This document shows positions 48,827 to 59,188 of a stretch of DNA of 64,000 bases, one piece after another; within the stretch, counting starts at the first letter, position 1, and each line of letters starts with the position of its first letter. The notes beneath the pieces were generated by a model, which searched no databases, was not told where the DNA came from, and saw nothing but the letters and a program-made list of their open reading frames with translations. Origin of the DNA: Apostichopus japonicus (Eukaryota; Echinodermata; Holothuroidea; Aspidochirotida; Stichopodidae); NCBI RefSeq assembly GCF_037975245.1, contig NC_092564.1, positions 10,642,484-10,706,483 of the forward strand, in the 5' to 3' direction. Both the position numbers and the translations under genes were made by a program.

Positions 48827-50183
48827 GAAGCATTTGGTAACAGTCCATTCCATGCCTTATAAGCAAATGTAGCAAGGTTAACCCTAATAATGTCATCAGC
48901 TTTTAACAACTTAGAACGCTTAAAAAGAGGATTTGTATGGTCCCGTGGTTTGGCATGTGTTATATGGCGGACTGCTCTCTTCTGTGTAATACAAATGGGA
49001 TTCAGATTGGTATATCTAGTACCAGACCATATGTTACAACAATACGTAATATGTGGCTGGACTAATGTCTGATAGAGAATCTTTAATATGTGTTGTGGCA
49101 GATAACGCTTAGGCTTAGCTAAAACACCGGTGTTTTTTGCAACTTTTTTACAGACAGTTGTAATGTGGTCACACCATTTAAGTTAATGATCTATATATAC
49201 GCCTAAAAATCTAGTACTATTGACTTGTTGTAGTCTTTTACTACCCATAGTAATATCAGCATTCCATGTAAAATTTTTAAAAGTATTAAAAACTATATAG
49301 TTTGTTTTATCAATATTCAATTATAATTTGTTGCCAGCGAACCAGTCACTGAACTTGTCTAATTCAGTTGATACTTCAATATGAAATAAAGTTCTCGATT
49401 GTGATACAAAGAAAATATTTGTGTCGTCAGCAAACAAAACAACTTTAACTTTATCAGAAACATTGGTAATGTCATTAACATATAGGATAAAAAGCAATGG
49501 ACCAACTATAGAGCCTTGTGGCACACCACATTGAATTCTCTCCGGTTGGGAATGAGCATTTTTGTAGGATGTATATTGGTAGCGGTTTGCTAAGTAACTG
49601 TCGATCCAATTAAGAGGGGTTCCTCTTATGCCGTAACGGTGTTATTTATTAAGCAGAATTGTGTGGTCTATTGTGTCAAAGACCTTTGAGAGGTCCAGGA
49701 AAACCCCGACACAGGTACTATTCTTGTCAAGATTACTATACAAATTGTCAATGGCATCAGCTAGTGCTAGCTCAGTGGGGTGTTCAGGACGGAATCCATA
49801 CTGTTCCTGGCATAAAATGTTATATTTTGAAATAAAGTTAAAAATACGATTATACATAAGCCTTTCAACTATTTTGGAAAAAACATGATAATAGTGAATA
49901 TAGGTCGATAATTTTCAAAGTTTTCTGAATCCCCTTTCTTAAAGACAGGGATGACCTTAGCAATTTTTAGCATATCAGGAAAAATACCGGTATTGAAAGA
50001 CAAATTACAAATGTGGGTTAATGGTTTGGTAATAAATAGGATAACTTGTCTTACAATACCAGGCTTAAAATCATCGTATCCAGCTGCTTTATCTGGTTTT
50101 ATGCAAGAGGCTGCTGTTTTTAACAACTCCTCCTCACTGACAGGATGAGAAAACATGGAATGAGTGTTAACATCAATGTTCAC
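48827..50183 (-). pseudogene. LINE ORF2 reverse transcriptase
   Basis: Frame 50183-49869: PVSEEELLKTAASCIKPDKA, AAGYDDFKPGIVRQ, IAKVIPVFKKGD. A one-base slip near 49880 leads to YGFRPEHPTELALADAID and FLDLSKVFDTIDHTILLN (first catalytic Asp). A stop (49642), then RYGIRGTPLNWIDSYL, GVPQGSIVGPLLFILYVND, VLFADDTNIFF (FADD, ~49425), and a stop at 49321. The same frame continues with NSTRFLGVYID, a stop, and TLVQPHITYCCNIWSG to AYKAWNGLLPNAS, where the inserted element cuts it at 48827. Catalytic Asp residues are all present. Confidence 0.85.
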
Positions 50184-51572
50184 AGATTCCTGTGATTTAC
50201 GTTTGTGGTTGATTTTACTTGCCAGTGATGGCCCCAGATTGACGAAAAAGTCATTAAATTTATTAGCAATGTCATGGTCGGTGTTAATCTCTTTGTCACC
50301 ATCCTTGAAAAAGAGGGATACGATGATTGTTTACGACCTTTTTGGAGTAGTTGGTTAATGGTATCCCATGTGCCTTTTGGGTTACTCCTCGCATTATCAA
50401 ATTTATTGTTGAAATATAATTTTCTAGAAAATTTGATAACATGATTGAGCTTATTGCGATATTGAGAATAAATAGTTTTATTTACACCAGACGGGTTCTT
50501 AATATGTCTTTTAAATAGCTTATCTTTTCTTTTTATAGAAACTAGAATACCTGCAGTAATCCACAGGTGTCTCTTTCGACGTCTCTTAGATTTGGTGACG
50601 CATTGCTCAGGAAAGCATTGATTATATATGGCATTGAAATTGTTATAAAACATAGAATAGGCAATGTTTGCATCAGTTTGGGATGAAACATTTTCCCAAG
50701 AAGCATCTTGGATTGTTGAGAAGAAATTCTGTACATTTGTTTTGCAGTAGTTCCTCACATACATAGAGTCCCTTTGCCTACTTTTGTGTATGGCAGTTTG
50801 GAGAAATAATGGATAATGGTCACTGAGATCGGTTACAAAGATACCAGTTATTAGTTTGCAGTCATCATTGGTTATAACATTATCTAAAAGAGTTGCAGAA
50901 GTGCAACCCACACGGGTAGGTTTGGTAATAGTAGGAAAAAATCCACTGGCATATAGTAAGTTTAAAAAGTCAGCAGATTTAATATTGTCAGCAAGATCAA
51001 TATTATAATCACCCATAATGTACGCACTATGTCGTTCATTCGGGAGTTGGGTTAAAATTTTGTTTTCCTGTGTCAGAAAAATATGCAGTGAACTTTTTGG
51101 AGGCCTATAAAGTACGCCTATGGTATAATTTTTCATTGCTGATGTTATGTCAACCTCTATGAACATTGACAGAATCATTGAAAATGCTTATATCGTTTCT
51201 GAGTTTGAAATTTAAATCGTTGTTAACAAATAAACAAACACCGCCACCTCTCCTTTCGGGACGATGCCTTTCAACAAGCGTATAGATATTGATATGGATT
51301 AGGGGGGATATATCTGCAGTAAGCCAGGTTTCGGTAAATCCAATGACAGAGAAATCCTCCTTCAATAGAGACGTAAATGTAGTTATGTCGTCTAAGTTTT
51401 TGTTAAGGCTTCGACTATTATGGTGGAATAAAGACAATATGTGTTTGCTAGACATCTTGTTGTATGAAACAATATGGTAGTAATTGCATGCGATAGCTTC
51501 CTCCCATGTTTCAAGGTATTTTGCAGCTTGCATCGCTATAAATAAATAAATGTATAACATGAACGCCGTCAT
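50180..51572 (-). pseudogene. LINE ORF2 endonuclease (APE-type) and connector
   Basis: Frame 51572-51150 reads LFHHNSRSLNKN, GFTETWL (catalytic Glu) and RRGGGVCLFV. After a frameshift near 51165, frame 51178-50180 reads IGVLYRPPKSS, IMGDYNIDL (catalytic Asp-x-Asn), TLLDNVITND and TDLSDHYPLF (catalytic Asp-His). These are the apurinic-endonuclease motifs in order. The connector follows (KRRRKRHLWIT, YRNKLNHVIKFSRKLYF), as in the plus-strand copy, and the frame is lost near 50310. ORF2 may start at the Met at ~51455 (MSSKHILSLF); earlier in-frame Met codons exist. Confidence 0.82.
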
Positions 51573-51681
51573 CTTTGCATAGGTTCTGCTGAAGAATCCT
51601 TTGTTCTGACATTTCTCGCTCTGCTGAGATTAGGAATAAATGTTTTCTTCTTTAGTCTGATAGTTTGAAAGCCGTCTTCGT

Positions 51682-52841
51682 CTAGGGATATTTCTTTTGT
51701 GGGGTTGGATGTTTCCCCTTTGTGTGCTTGCCCCCTCCATCCGCTGAGATCCAGTCTCCGGTTGCGTTCTCCGTTGTTCTTCTACTTTTTTGTGTTGGCA
51801 ATGTCGTCTTTTGTTCAGTTCGCTGTTGTTGGTGGGTTTTCTTTGACTCCTGGTTAGGATTACTCGGGTGTCTGGAGTTCGCGTTATTGTTCTTCTTTGC
51901 TGTTGAATCTGTGTTTTGTTCGGATTTCTGTGCCCTGACCTCGTTAGCTTCTTGAATAGCGTGATCGTCCTGTTCAACTGACCCAGTGACTAATCCCTCA
52001 GACTGATATTGTGTTTCGTTTTCATGTGTATCTAGGGTCGAGCCAGCGTCTGTGTTGTCATGGCGATACTCTTCAAACGTCTCAGGACAATTAAAGCTTT
52101 TATGTCCAAGTTCTTGGCATTTAAAGCATCTGACCTTTGGGCAATTAGCTTCCCGGTGCCCTTGGACATCGCAAACTTTACATTTGTAGTTAGGACAGTT
52201 TCTCCTGATGTGATCGCTTTCCAAACACAGATTGCATACTTTAGTTTGACTATTGTGCTTTAAGTTCATATTAATCCCGTTAATTCTAATTGCGTAAGGC
52301 AAGCTCTTGTGTTCTTCAGGTAGTTCTAACTGTACATATCGTATTCCGTTCTCGATATTTGGGAATCTGGGGAAGGTCTTTCGTTTCCATTCGCCTCTTA
52401 TTTTACACCCATACTCACAAAGTTTTCCTGTTAGATCTTTGTCCTGTATGAATGAAGGTACTCTGAAAACACTAACAGTTAGGAACGTTCTGTTGACACC
52501 AGTAGAAACTGATTCCCATTCACGAGGAGTCCACTGTCCAAAATAAGATCCGCTTGTTCCTTTGCTTTTAATGTGATAATCCAGCATCCCAAAGATTTCA
52601 CACAACTTGTAATTCCATCTCTACCAACATCATTCATGATAGCATACAAAATCTCAGTATCTTTATATGAACTGTCGGCAACTCTGATGCTACACTCCTT
52701 TAATTTCTCCACTGTCGCAGAATCCGTACTAACAATCTTGTAGGCTAACGAACGTCGCAAGACGTCATTGCCGAGATCTCCAGCGGAAAAAGTATTCCAA
52801 AATTGGAATAAAATAAAATTTTCTGCTAAATATTGTCTCAA
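51682..52841 (-). pseudogene. LINE ORF1, gag-like with three CCHC zinc knuckles
   Basis: The N-terminal part is read in the frame 52841-52479 and the rest in the frame 52605-51682; the two overlap and are joined by a frameshift near 52560. Around the middle of the second frame lie three knuckles: CNLCLESDHIRRNC, CKVCDVQGHREANC and CFKCQELGHKSFNC. After them comes a Gln/Asn/Thr/Lys-rich, low-complexity tail. Such proteins bind the element RNA. The upstream region (EILYAIMNDVGRDG, LILDSGLLVNG) resembles the RRM-like part of such ORF1s, which is inference. One frameshift breaks it. Confidence 0.8.
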
Positions 52842-53049
52842 TTAGTGTCTCAAATAATACAATTTATTTAACCTCGGAGATCATTAGAAAGTAGAAAATA
52901 TAAGAGCTCCTCAAGGAACAGTGTTAACAGGTTGACGGTTGGTTATCCAATAACGGTTGGTTATCCAATTTTTTGACTTCATGAAGTCAGACCAACTTAA
53001 AATTGATCTCAAGGATTGGGCTTTTTGATAGGTCTATTTATATGTAGAG

Positions 53050-53285
53050 ATATGCACTAGTTAATTGCAATTTCAGTCCTCCAAACTAGTGTAGGGATAT
53101 GCACTAGTTAATTGCAATTTCAGCCCTCCAAACTAGTGTAGGGATATATGCAATAGTTTATTTGCAATTTCAGCCCTCCAAACTAGTGTAGAGATATGCA
53201 TTAATTTATTTGCAATGTGACCCTTCAAACTGGTGTAGGGATATGCACTAGTTTATTTGCAATTTCAGCCTTCAAAACTCCAGGA
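53050..53285. repeat. ~47-bp minisatellite, about five units
   Basis: ATATGC recurs at 53050, 53097, 53146, 53194 and 53241 (spacing 47-49). Each unit reads ATATGCACTAGTTAATTGC, then TTTCAGCCCTCCAAACTAGT, then GTAGGG with small changes. Confidence 0.92.
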
Positions 53286-53499
53286 AGTTGCGGGTAAGGA
53301 ACCTGAAAAAGTTTGTGGTCAGGACCATTGACAACATGTTTATACACGAAATCTAAGATTTATGTATATATCCAAAAATATCAGTTATTTTCAATTAACT
53401 TTCCCTGTGTCAGTTTATCATCAAAAGCTCTATGAGGTAATAACATGTTTCATTTGTAACTTTTCTAAGATTTTGACTGATATGATGCTTTTTTTGTAG

Positions 53500-53580
53500 T
53501 TTGACATGAAGTTAGGTGTTGCAGAAAATGTACGTTTGCAGTGTATGCTGAGGGCAGCTATGGAGACCAGGTACAATCAG
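53500..53580 (+). CDS. Candidate phase-0 exon, unrecognised gene
   Basis: Acceptor TTTTTTTGTAG at 53489-53499 and donor CAG|GTAAGT after 53580. Twenty-seven unbroken codons (FDMKLGVAENVRLQCMLRAA then METRYNQ), starting and ending in phase 0. Good splice signals and matching phase with three later segments support a real exon. No domain is recognised. Confidence 0.45.
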
Positions 53581-54397
53581 GTAAGTTCGTTCCTTACTTT
53601 TTAAACATCTTAGGTCCAAGCATGTGTTATATTATGTGATATGCCTGCTACTACTGTACTAGATGGAATAATTATTTCAGTATGTGAACGAAGACGTTAC
53701 AAGTATTCATATTTGCTTGCATTTCATTTTTATATTGTAGGTGATTTCTGTTGGTAGACAGCATAAGGCTAGATAGGTTGTACATATTCTGCGGTATTTG
53801 CCAGTAGCACCCTCAGTTTTATCACAAGTTTTTGTAGTATGAGATGGCCGTGTCCATGTGTTTGATAAAGGTAACTGTTGTGTACATATTGTTGTTGGTG
53901 TTGGTACATAATAGTATTCCATGGCATTGGGTTTGTTGGTCATATGCACACTTAGAGTTGTAATAAATAAGCTGTATTGATTCCCTTCAGCTATCATCTA
54001 TTGACAAAGCAAATATTTTTTTAGATGGTTATGGATTTTGGACAAATTTAAGATTTTATATCTTATTTTTTTTTATCATATGTCGGTTATAGCCATGATT
54101 TTTAGAATAGAAGGTTAATTTTTGACATGAGATGCATTGTGGGTTGCATGGCATAAGCATTTAAAAGAGCCTTCTACTCCTTAATATTAAAGGAGCCATT
54201 CACTCTTTAATATTTTCTGAGCATTAAAGGAGTGTTCCAACATTTAAAAGCTAGTTTATGATTTTATCAAGCATTGTTTACTACACATTTGTTTTCCTTT
54301 TCCTCCTATTTTTTGATGTAGAGCTTGCTAGTGGGGAACAAAATACCAGCGCTTAAAGAGAAAAACTGAGTTCTGCCTTCCCTTGCCATACTATATC

Positions 54398-54424
54398 TCC
54401 CCCCCACCCACCCCCCCCCCCCCA
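54398..54424. repeat. C-rich homopolymer tract
   Basis: A run of C interrupted by a few A, about 27 bases long. Confidence 0.9.
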
Positions 54425-55134
54425 CTTGGATGTCGCAACCAGACTTCTCTTAGACCACCCAATCCTTTACATATAAACAATGTCCAATCAATTGCCAGGT
54501 AGTGTTTATAGAGTTATAGAACAACAGTGTTTGTTTCAATTATCAAGGAGACTTCTCTGCATATGCTGGTCTTCTCTACTGCTTTCAAATGCTAGCTAAT
54601 GGCTAACATGATCAATTGTCTTGCATTCTTTTCTTGATATAGTTTTGCCTTCTTTTGTGTAATCTAAATAATTAAGTCACTCACTGTTTTATTTAAAGGC
54701 AACAATGAACTGAGGGATTTTTTTTTGATCAACAGATAACTTCTGGAGATGAGTGGAATAACCCCAATGTTGGATGCTTCTCGGCCAAAAGATGTTTTTC
54801 TCATCAACTTCAAAGCAGTTGCTATATATTGATAGATAGTGTTCAAAGTTAAAAGTCTGCCAAAGCAATAGTAATAATAATAATAAATCCAGACCAGGTA
54901 CTAAATGCATTTAACATGTGCACACTTCAGCAGCCGCTGCTGTGAGTATCCACCTTTGTAATTACTTTCATGATTCTTAGAGCAGGTTCCTTTTTTCTTT
55001 ACTTGGATTTTGATCACTTTTTTTTAAGATCTTTAGCTTGACTTGTCACATTTCGATTTGTTTTGATTAATACCTGGTTGACTTTATAAATTTGCTGACC
55101 ACATAAAAGAAAAGAAAAAGAAGAAAAAAAACTA

Positions 55135-55310
55135 CCTTAAAAGCAATGATGTCATAGATTATGGAGGATTTTAAATGTTCTTTGAATATTCAATATGTTT
55201 GCCTAGCATTACCCTTCCTGCAAGTTGTTGACCAAAGCAAATCGTTAAAAGCAAAGATGTCATAGAATATGGAGGATTTTGAATTTTTTGCTTTGAATCT
55301 TGACAGGTCT
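55135..55310. repeat. Tandem duplication of ~108 bp
   Basis: AAAGCAATGATGTCATAGA with TATGGAGGATTTT at ~55140 is repeated at ~55248 with small changes. Confidence 0.7.
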
Positions 55311-55516
55311 CAACTATGAAGTGTGGCTTATTGCCGATCAGTCAAGATGCCTTGATTTGATCTCTATACTATGACTACACGGAGATCGTGGTTGAGGAGG
55401 AACAGAAGGATCAAATCATCAGGGCCCCTGGACCCCAAAACAAGATCGTCTGCTGTGGTGGGTCCATAGAGGCGTACTTCCTAGCCCTCAACTGTGTAGC
55501 AGCATGTGAGATACAG
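55307..55516 (+). CDS. Candidate phase-0 exon, unrecognised, one stop
   Basis: Acceptor TCTTGACAG and donor CAG|GTAAAG. The 210-base frame reads STMKCGLLPISQDALI, TGA (55358-55360), then YYDYTEIVVEEEQKDQIIRA, GPQNKIVCCGGSIEAY and LNCVAACEIQ. The second part is convincing coding sequence. The stop means either a downstream acceptor, a sequencing error or a decayed gene. Confidence 0.45.
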
Positions 55517-56734
55517 GTAAAGAATTAGCTGGACTTGGTCCAACGTGGTCGGATTGCTTGTAAAACTTAGCAGTGCTAGGCCAAATGTTTTCTGGTTATG
55601 TTACAGTTTGTTCATTCTCCTCCATTTCAGAATATTTTGGAGACCTGTGAAATTTACAGAGTTTTCCTTTTTTTAAGCTGTTTTTTAAAGAGCCGGGAAT
55701 GGGGTAAGGGGGGGGGAGGGGGTTAGGGTTGAAAATGGACAAGATTAGTCAACTCGAAACACAAAGTAAATGGAATGGATTGAGTTAATCTTTGTTATGA
55801 CCCTCTCCTCTGAGAAAAGTTATCTGAAATTTTCAAACTGTTTCCAAACAATATAATCAATTTGGAATTTTTATTGTCTTGGGAATGATTGTATCTCCTA
55901 GCCTACACGGAACTTGATTTTGCCATTAGCATAGTCTACTTCTGTATCAATATGTAGTCATTACACTCTCCTCAACTCTCTCCACCCCCGAAGATTCCGC
56001 TTCTGTACAAACTTTTGTTTGCTATATCCTGAGTCAAACTAGGCTCTGAGTAACAGCAGAAAGCCACCCGCAATAGCAAAGCCTGCTCCATGAATTTGAA
56101 AAGAAAATAACAGCGGTTGAAAAAGTATGTTTGACTGGAATAATTGCTAGTCTTGATGGGACTTGCCGACTCCAAATCGGATTTATGGATTTGGGTTAAG
56201 GCATAGTAGGGGATGTTTGCTTTCTAACATGTATGTGCACTAATAATGTTGACATTCAGCGATAAAGTTCCCATAATATTCTTTTTGATGTCTGACCCCA
56301 AGGGCAAGGTTACCCACCTGGGAGATGTGTTTCATTATTGACCTTGGAAACCAGGGTCTTTTGGCTAATGTAAATCCTTAGAAAAGCTACCAGTTGAAAC
56401 TGTGGGAAAAATTTCCCTTAGAGATCATTCATGAAAGTCATAATTGAGTTTTCTATTTGTATGTCTTGAAGGTTCAGCAACACACTTTACTAGTGGGTTA
56501 GGATTTCAAGTGGTGTGGGAAGTGGGGGGTGTTGATGGGCAGGAATGGGAGTACTTGGTCCTCTCTTCTCCCTGCAGCATCAAGAGTTGGTTGTCTGGGT
56601 TTTGTCAACCTACAATTTTATCAATCGGTGTGTGTGTGTGGTTTTTTTTGTCGAGTCTGGGTAACAAACAATGATCGTTACAAAGCGGATTATCTGCTTT
56701 CTAATAAAGTTACCCTTACCTAACATGAATATAG

Positions 56735-57150
56735 TCGATAAGTATTCAAAAAGTATTCAAAGATTTCCTTAGTATTCAGAAAATTTACCATATAACACGC
56801 AGTACAAAATAAGTATTCCAATACTAATACGAATAACTATAAGCCTTCGTCAGAGCCAAAATATGTAAATGAGTGAAGTATTCGAATACCTGTTAGGTAT
56901 TCAAATAGGTATTCAAATAGGTATTCGAATAGGTATTCGAGTAGATTTGGAATAGCTATTTGAATACTTAGCTCATTTACATATAAGTATTTGCTACTTT
57001 AAATAATTCGGCTCTGATGAATACTTATAGTTACTCGAATACTTATTCGCTAGTATTCAAATACTTGTATGCTAATTAGTTATTTTATGAAGGCTTAACA
57101 GGTTTCTGAATACTTACTCGAATACTTATTGAATACTTGTATGCTAATCA
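56735..57150. repeat. GAATA-rich foldback (imperfect palindrome)
   Basis: The left half holds GAATAACTATAAG, CAGAGCC and ATATGTAAATGAG (56828-56875). The right half holds their reverse complements in mirror order (CTCATTTACATAT, GGCTCTGATGAATACTTATAG, 56970-57035) around a centre near 56930 made of repeated GGTATTCAAATA/GGTATTCGAATA. The outer flanks (GTATTCAAAAAGTATTC; CTTACTCGAATACTTATT) also mirror. No coding content. It looks like a foldback or MITE-type element. Confidence 0.75.
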
Positions 57151-57944
57151 GTTCCAAGTAAGGAGAGTTAGGAATTTGGCCAGCTTGTTGTCCTAGTTAT
57201 TGATTAAAACTCTTCAAACAAATAATGAGAATAACCAGAATTCTGAAGTCTCCTTTTTTATTCAACAACTATAAAATTACAAAACAAAACAAAAATAAAC
57301 TACAGCTTCTTCAATTTCATGTATCTTGGAGCATTCGTGCACTTGTATGCAAACCGTTTGTTCATCTCTTGTGGCTGTGGCTCTGTCCACTGGTTTCTGC
57401 CACAGATACTGTGAATGTACTCTGAACATAAAACAAATAGAAATAATGAATAATGATAGGGCACAAATATACATTGGCACAATAACCACCCACCAGAAAC
57501 GGAAAATATAATATATAATATTCAGTGCATAATATAGGGATGTCGCAACGCGGGGGAGAGATGGGTGGCTTTAGACCCCACTTTTTTTTGCAAGCAAGCA
57601 TGTTTACACATGTCTTACAACATGTCACAAAGTTAATATATAACCTTACTAGCCCCCCCCCCTGTAATAAATATTAAAATGATGAAAAATTTGGCTCCTT
57701 GCATATAACCACATATGACTGGTTTAGGCTTTAAAGCCCATTATTTGTTCAGAATTTGAATAAACAAATTCACTTCAAATATGCCCATAATGTTGCACAA
57801 AATATCATCTATGGACAACCAATATAGAAAAAAAACCTTCAACCCCTAACAGACCGGTCAAAATTGCACGAGTAGAGGGAAGTATGATGAAGAATGTTGG
57901 TCAGGGAATTTTCGAAAATTCAGACACAGTTAATTTATTGGTGA

Positions 57945-58065
57945 ACAAATATTAAAACCTCTTATAACAGCTACTATAAAACTTCGATATCATAAAAAAA
58001 AATACAACAAAAAAATCGAGGGGGGGCGGTCTCCCCCTTCGCCCCCTGGCTACGCTCCTGCGGTT
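57945..58065 (-). repeat. Fragment of a dispersed G-rich repeat
   Basis: Minus strand reads GGAGCGTAGCCAGGGGGCGA and GGGGGAGACCGCCCCCC followed by T-rich sequence. I have seen this wording widely dispersed in invertebrate genomes as a repeat tail. Recognition is from memory and weak. Confidence 0.35.
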
Positions 58066-58150
58066 AGAAATCTTGTAGGAAACAGGCCAAATGGAAACCC
58101 AGTGATTATGCGTCATCCACAACTCTTCTCTCTGGTTACATTTTTCACAG

Positions 58151-58252
58151 TGGGTAGGTGACAAGGACCCCAAGAGTGGTGATGCAGTCGCTATCACCGA
58201 TCCACAACAGTTTGCAAGACAGGGACAAGATCATAAGGAGTACAAGAAGAAG
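58151..58252 (+). CDS. Candidate phase-0 exon, unrecognised
   Basis: Acceptor TTTTTCACAG. Thirty-four codons (WVGDKDPKSGDAVAITDPQQ, then FARQGQDHKEYKKK) to AAG|GTTTAA, a weak donor; if it is not used the frame stops at 58256. It matches phase 0 on both sides and fits between the exons at 55.3 and 59.1 kb. Confidence 0.45.
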
Positions 58253-59095
58253 GTTTAAACTGTACGTTGATGACGTTATACACTGTTATTTCTAATTGAT
58301 TGTTTTATTTTTGTTATTTGTCACCACTTTCTCCTTCCTCTCACTTCTTTCCCATTTTTTCGCCTTTCCCCTAATTCGGTCTTCCGAGGAGTGAATGATG
58401 TATCTGGTATGTTATAGAAAAAGTGGTAAAAAAAAAAGATAATGTAAAAGTGTATCAGTGGGTGTTGCCCTGGATTCGCTGAAGCGGACTCCCCACGTAG
58501 GTAGGGTTCTCCCCTTGTAGGGAGCGGACTCCCCATTTAGGGAGCCATTTCCACATGTAGGGAGGGTTCACCCAAGAAAGTTTTTTAAGTTGTGCTATTT
58601 ACTACTTTTGTATTTTTATGGTAGGTTGAAGCGGATGGGTGTATATTTCCTCACGCCCCCGAACCCCTTCCCACCCAGGATCATTTTACACACAGCAGAC
58701 CCTTAGCAAGCCTCAACAATTTGCTGTGAGAACATTCTTAAATCTCTCCTCCTTAGTATCACTATTCAATGTCCTCTTAGTGTTATGTTATGTGTCTTCT
58801 TAGTGATATGTTATGTGTTCTGTCATTCTTCAACTTTGATAGATGTCCCAAAGAGTGTCTGCCGGTGAAGTTTCCGTAACCATATTACCCAGAAATGAAA
58901 AATTGATGAGGTCACACCTGCATCCAACAGAACGAGGCATTTAGCACTCATGCCACATGCTCCTTGCAGCTGGTGCCAGGACCGCGGTGGCAAAAGGCAT
59001 GAATTTTTAATGCCTCATCCTTAATGGCAGAGAGACTATGAATAGAAGTGTTATAACGTTACCAACGAGGATGTTGTCTACTCTTTGAATTTCAG

Positions 59096-59188
59096 ATTAG
59101 GCAAGAGCGTTTTGGGGATAAGACGCACCCTGGACCCATCTCTGAAGTTCTGGCAGGTATAACTTATGGAGATGCTTGCAGAACACAG
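59096..59188 (+). CDS. Candidate phase-0 exon, unrecognised
   Basis: Acceptor GAATTTCAG and donor CAG|GTGCGT. Thirty-one unbroken codons (IRQERFGDKTHPGPISEVL, then AGITYGDACRTQ). With the three preceding segments it forms a chain of plus-strand phase-0 exons. The next exon is not found in the window. The protein is not recognised. Confidence 0.45.

Larger units (their letters stand above)
47572..52930 (-). mobile_element. Near full-length CR1/L2/jockey-group LINE with ORF1 and ORF2, decayed
   Basis: Minus strand. ORF1 (52841 to ~51680) has CCHC knuckles. ORF2 (~51515 to 47716) has an endonuclease, RT and C-terminal block. The 3' untranslated region (47715-47572) has the family hairpin (arms 47664-47653 and 47626-47615) and an AAATC-type tail. 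The 3' end matches the plus-strand copies at 29.4-29.7 and 31.8-32.1 kb, so all three belong to one family or close relatives. It carries several frameshifts and stops and an 881-bp insertion (47942-48822). The 5' end is not sharply defined. Confidence 0.88.

Noticed and set aside
51630-51977. 115-codon basic minus-strand frame
   Set aside because: It overlaps the LINE ORF1 tail in a shifted frame and reflects the same low-complexity codons; at most it shows a frameshift in that tail.
57952-58197. 81-codon minus-strand frame with a RGRRGRPPP run
   Set aside because: The basic/proline run comes from a G-rich dispersed repeat, and the rest is antisense to a candidate exon.
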